Positions 32,314 through 33,272 of a DNA stretch of 33,272 nucleotides are shown one piece after another; position 1 is the first letter of the stretch, and each line of letters starts with the position of its first letter. The stretch covers positions 1 to 33,272 of the forward strand of contig CALCHR010000225.1 in the NCBI GenBank assembly GCA_937901185.1, given 5' to 3'. This DNA is from an uncultured Bacteroidales bacterium (GTDB lineage Bacteria; Bacteroidota; Bacteroidia; Bacteroidales; Bacteroidaceae). A program made the position numbers and the translations under genes. The notes below the pieces were generated by a model, which worked only from the letters and a program-made list of their open reading frames with translations, made no database searches and was not told the DNA's origin.

Positions 32314-33135
32314 ATGAACAATTCCTGCCAACTGCTTGAAACCTTTCCCGCCGAATGGTGTGGCGAAACTTGCTTGCTCAGCTACGGAGCCGTGCTTTGT
32401 ATCAACAAAGGGACAGCCCAGCTGCGAGTCAACTTTCGCAAGTTCTTACTGCGCGAAGGAATGGTGGCAGTGCTTTTTCCCCACGACATCATCTTGCTGG
32501 AAGAAACATCCGCCGCCGCCCATCTGCAAATGCTGACCTACCCCCCGGAGACGCTGCGCGAAGCTTGCCTGCAAATAGAGACAGCCATCTACGAAGCGCT
32601 TCACGCCGATGGATGCACATCTCTACCCAACGTTTACCACATCACGCACACCATGCTCTCCCTGCTCCAAGCCTACACCCATCAAGCCCCTGAGAGCCTA
32701 GAGCGACAGGCCGCCTTGCACCTAAGGGGATACTTCCTTGGCTTCTACCAACAGCTCACCAGCGGCCAACGCAGTTTTCAAGGCTGGAGCGGAGCCGGCA
32801 TCAAGCGCAGCGGCCGGTTGTTCAACCAGTTCATGACGCTCCTCGAGACCCACCACCGCCAGCATCACGATGCCACATTTTACGCCCAGCGGCTTTCCGT
32901 CACCCCCAAACACCTCAGTAGCGTTTGCCGCAACATCACCGGCAGTTCGGCCAAAGCGCTCATAGCCGCCTACCTCGTCACCCACATCAAGTTGGCGCTC
33001 CACCACACACCCCACTCCATCAAAGAATTGGCCTACCGGTTCTGCTTTCCCTCATCCTCCCATTTCTGCCAATTCTTCAAGCAACACACAGGCCACACGC
33101 CTCTCCGCTATCGGGGCGAGGGATGGAAGGGCTAA
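32314..33135 (+). CDS. AraC-family transcriptional regulator
   Basis: The protein has 273 residues from the chosen ATG. The N-terminal ~150 residues form a cupin-like sensing region (EWCGETCLLSYGAVLCINKG, FRKFLLREGMVAVLFPHDI). The C-terminal ~100 residues carry the two helix-turn-helix motifs of AraC: FYAQRLSVTPKHLSSVCRNITG, and IKELAYRFCFPSSSHFCQFFKQHTGHTPLRYR. It is divergent from the TolC/HlyD/MFS operon and is the obvious candidate for its regulator. The longest frame begins at a TTG (32239) within the promoter box and is not used. No effector can be named. Confidence 0.9.
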   Translation: MNNSCQLLETFPAEWCGETCLLSYGAVLCINKGTAQLRVNFRKFLLREGMVAVLFPHDIILLEETSAAAHLQMLTYPPETLREACLQIETAIYEALHADGCTSLPNVYHITHTMLSLLQAYTHQAPESLERQAALHLRGYFLGFYQQLTSGQRSFQGWSGAGIKRSGRLFNQFMTLLETHHRQHHDATFYAQRLSVTPKHLSSVCRNITGSSAKALIAAYLVTHIKLALHHTPHSIKELAYRFCFPSSSHFCQFFKQHTGHTPLRYRGEGWKG

Positions 33136-33234
33136 AACCGGCTCTACACTCTATTTTCTGTCTCAAAAAAGGGCAGCTTCTGTGTCGGCTCTATATCTTC
33201 CTGATTTTCAATAGCCTTTTTCGGGCATTTCTTA

Positions 33235-33272
33235 GGTAAAAGCTAGGTGAATTTCGGTAACTACTAGGAAAA
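33235..33272 (+). repeat. 21-bp-period intergenic tandem repeat, array C (cut by window end)
   Basis: GGTAACTACTAGGAAAA at 33256-33272 is identical to the first two units of array B. The preceding 21 bases (33235-33255) are a diverged unit beginning GGTAAAAGCTAGG. The array continues past the right edge. The 33136-33234 stretch between araC and this array shows no clear terminator. Confidence 0.8.

Noticed and set aside
1..33272. tRNA, rRNA or other known structured RNA genes
   Set aside because: I read the intergenic gaps on both strands and saw no tRNA-like cloverleaf or rRNA segment; gaps are mostly promoters, terminators and repeats.

Overview
The window looks like the chromosome of a member of the order Bacteroidales (phylum Bacteroidota). 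Three things suggest this. Many genes have the phylum's -7 promoter box TAnnTTTG, and several also have an upstream TTTG about 19-20 bp away. Shine-Dalgarno sequences are mostly absent. Lineage-typical families are present: a DUF4835/PorD-like protein, a DUF3127 protein and a CPS-I-like CarB. I cannot assign a genus with confidence; a Prevotella- or Porphyromonas-like host is plausible.

Layout. 1-10.2 kb: a minus-strand run reading dnaN, an epsilon-like 3'-5' exonuclease, coaBC, a PorD-like gene, recN, a pseudo-protease/TPR protein and mutS2. It ends in a strong terminator at 74-105. Genes are tightly spaced or overlap, so this is probably one housekeeping operon for replication, repair, CoA synthesis and envelope functions. 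10.3-11.5 kb: a small OB-fold-like DUF3127 protein with an SSB-like tail, then the peptidoglycan transglycosylase mtgA. 11.5-12.6 kb: an ArsR repressor followed by a membrane polyferredoxin (minus). 12.6-16 kb: an acyltransferase-3 membrane protein (plus), a LytM/LysM peptidase (minus) and mazG (plus). 16-20.6 kb: a leader peptide with an attenuator, then carA and carB. 20.7-27.6 kb: a phosphate-starvation module, with porin-pstS-pstC-pstA-pstB on minus and phoB-phoR divergent on plus. 27.9-33.1 kb: an EmrB/HlyD/TolC tripartite efflux operon (minus) with a divergent AraC regulator.

Three observations stand out. (1) CarA has lost its glutaminase site: at the positions of E. coli Cys269, Gln273, Asn311 and His353 it has Gly, Leu, Thr and Gln. 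It is paired with a CarB resembling eukaryotic CPS-I, which suggests an ammonia-dependent carbamoyl-phosphate synthetase. (2) carAB is preceded by a 42-codon leader ORF, a U-rich tract and a terminator whose hairpin contains the leader's stop codon. This is the architecture of the UTP-sensing pyrBI attenuator of E. coli. (3) The whole pst-porin-phoBR module lies between two direct copies of the carB 3' end and its downstream flank (20471-20685 and 27600-27837). This is consistent with insertion of the module behind carB, and phoU is absent exactly at the pstB-side junction.

An intergenic tandem repeat with a 21-bp period (core GGTAACTACTAGGAAAA) also recurs at three separate sites (1-57, about 12751-12855 and 33235 to the window end), always in the same orientation. 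I saw no tRNA, rRNA, CRISPR array, transposase or integrase.
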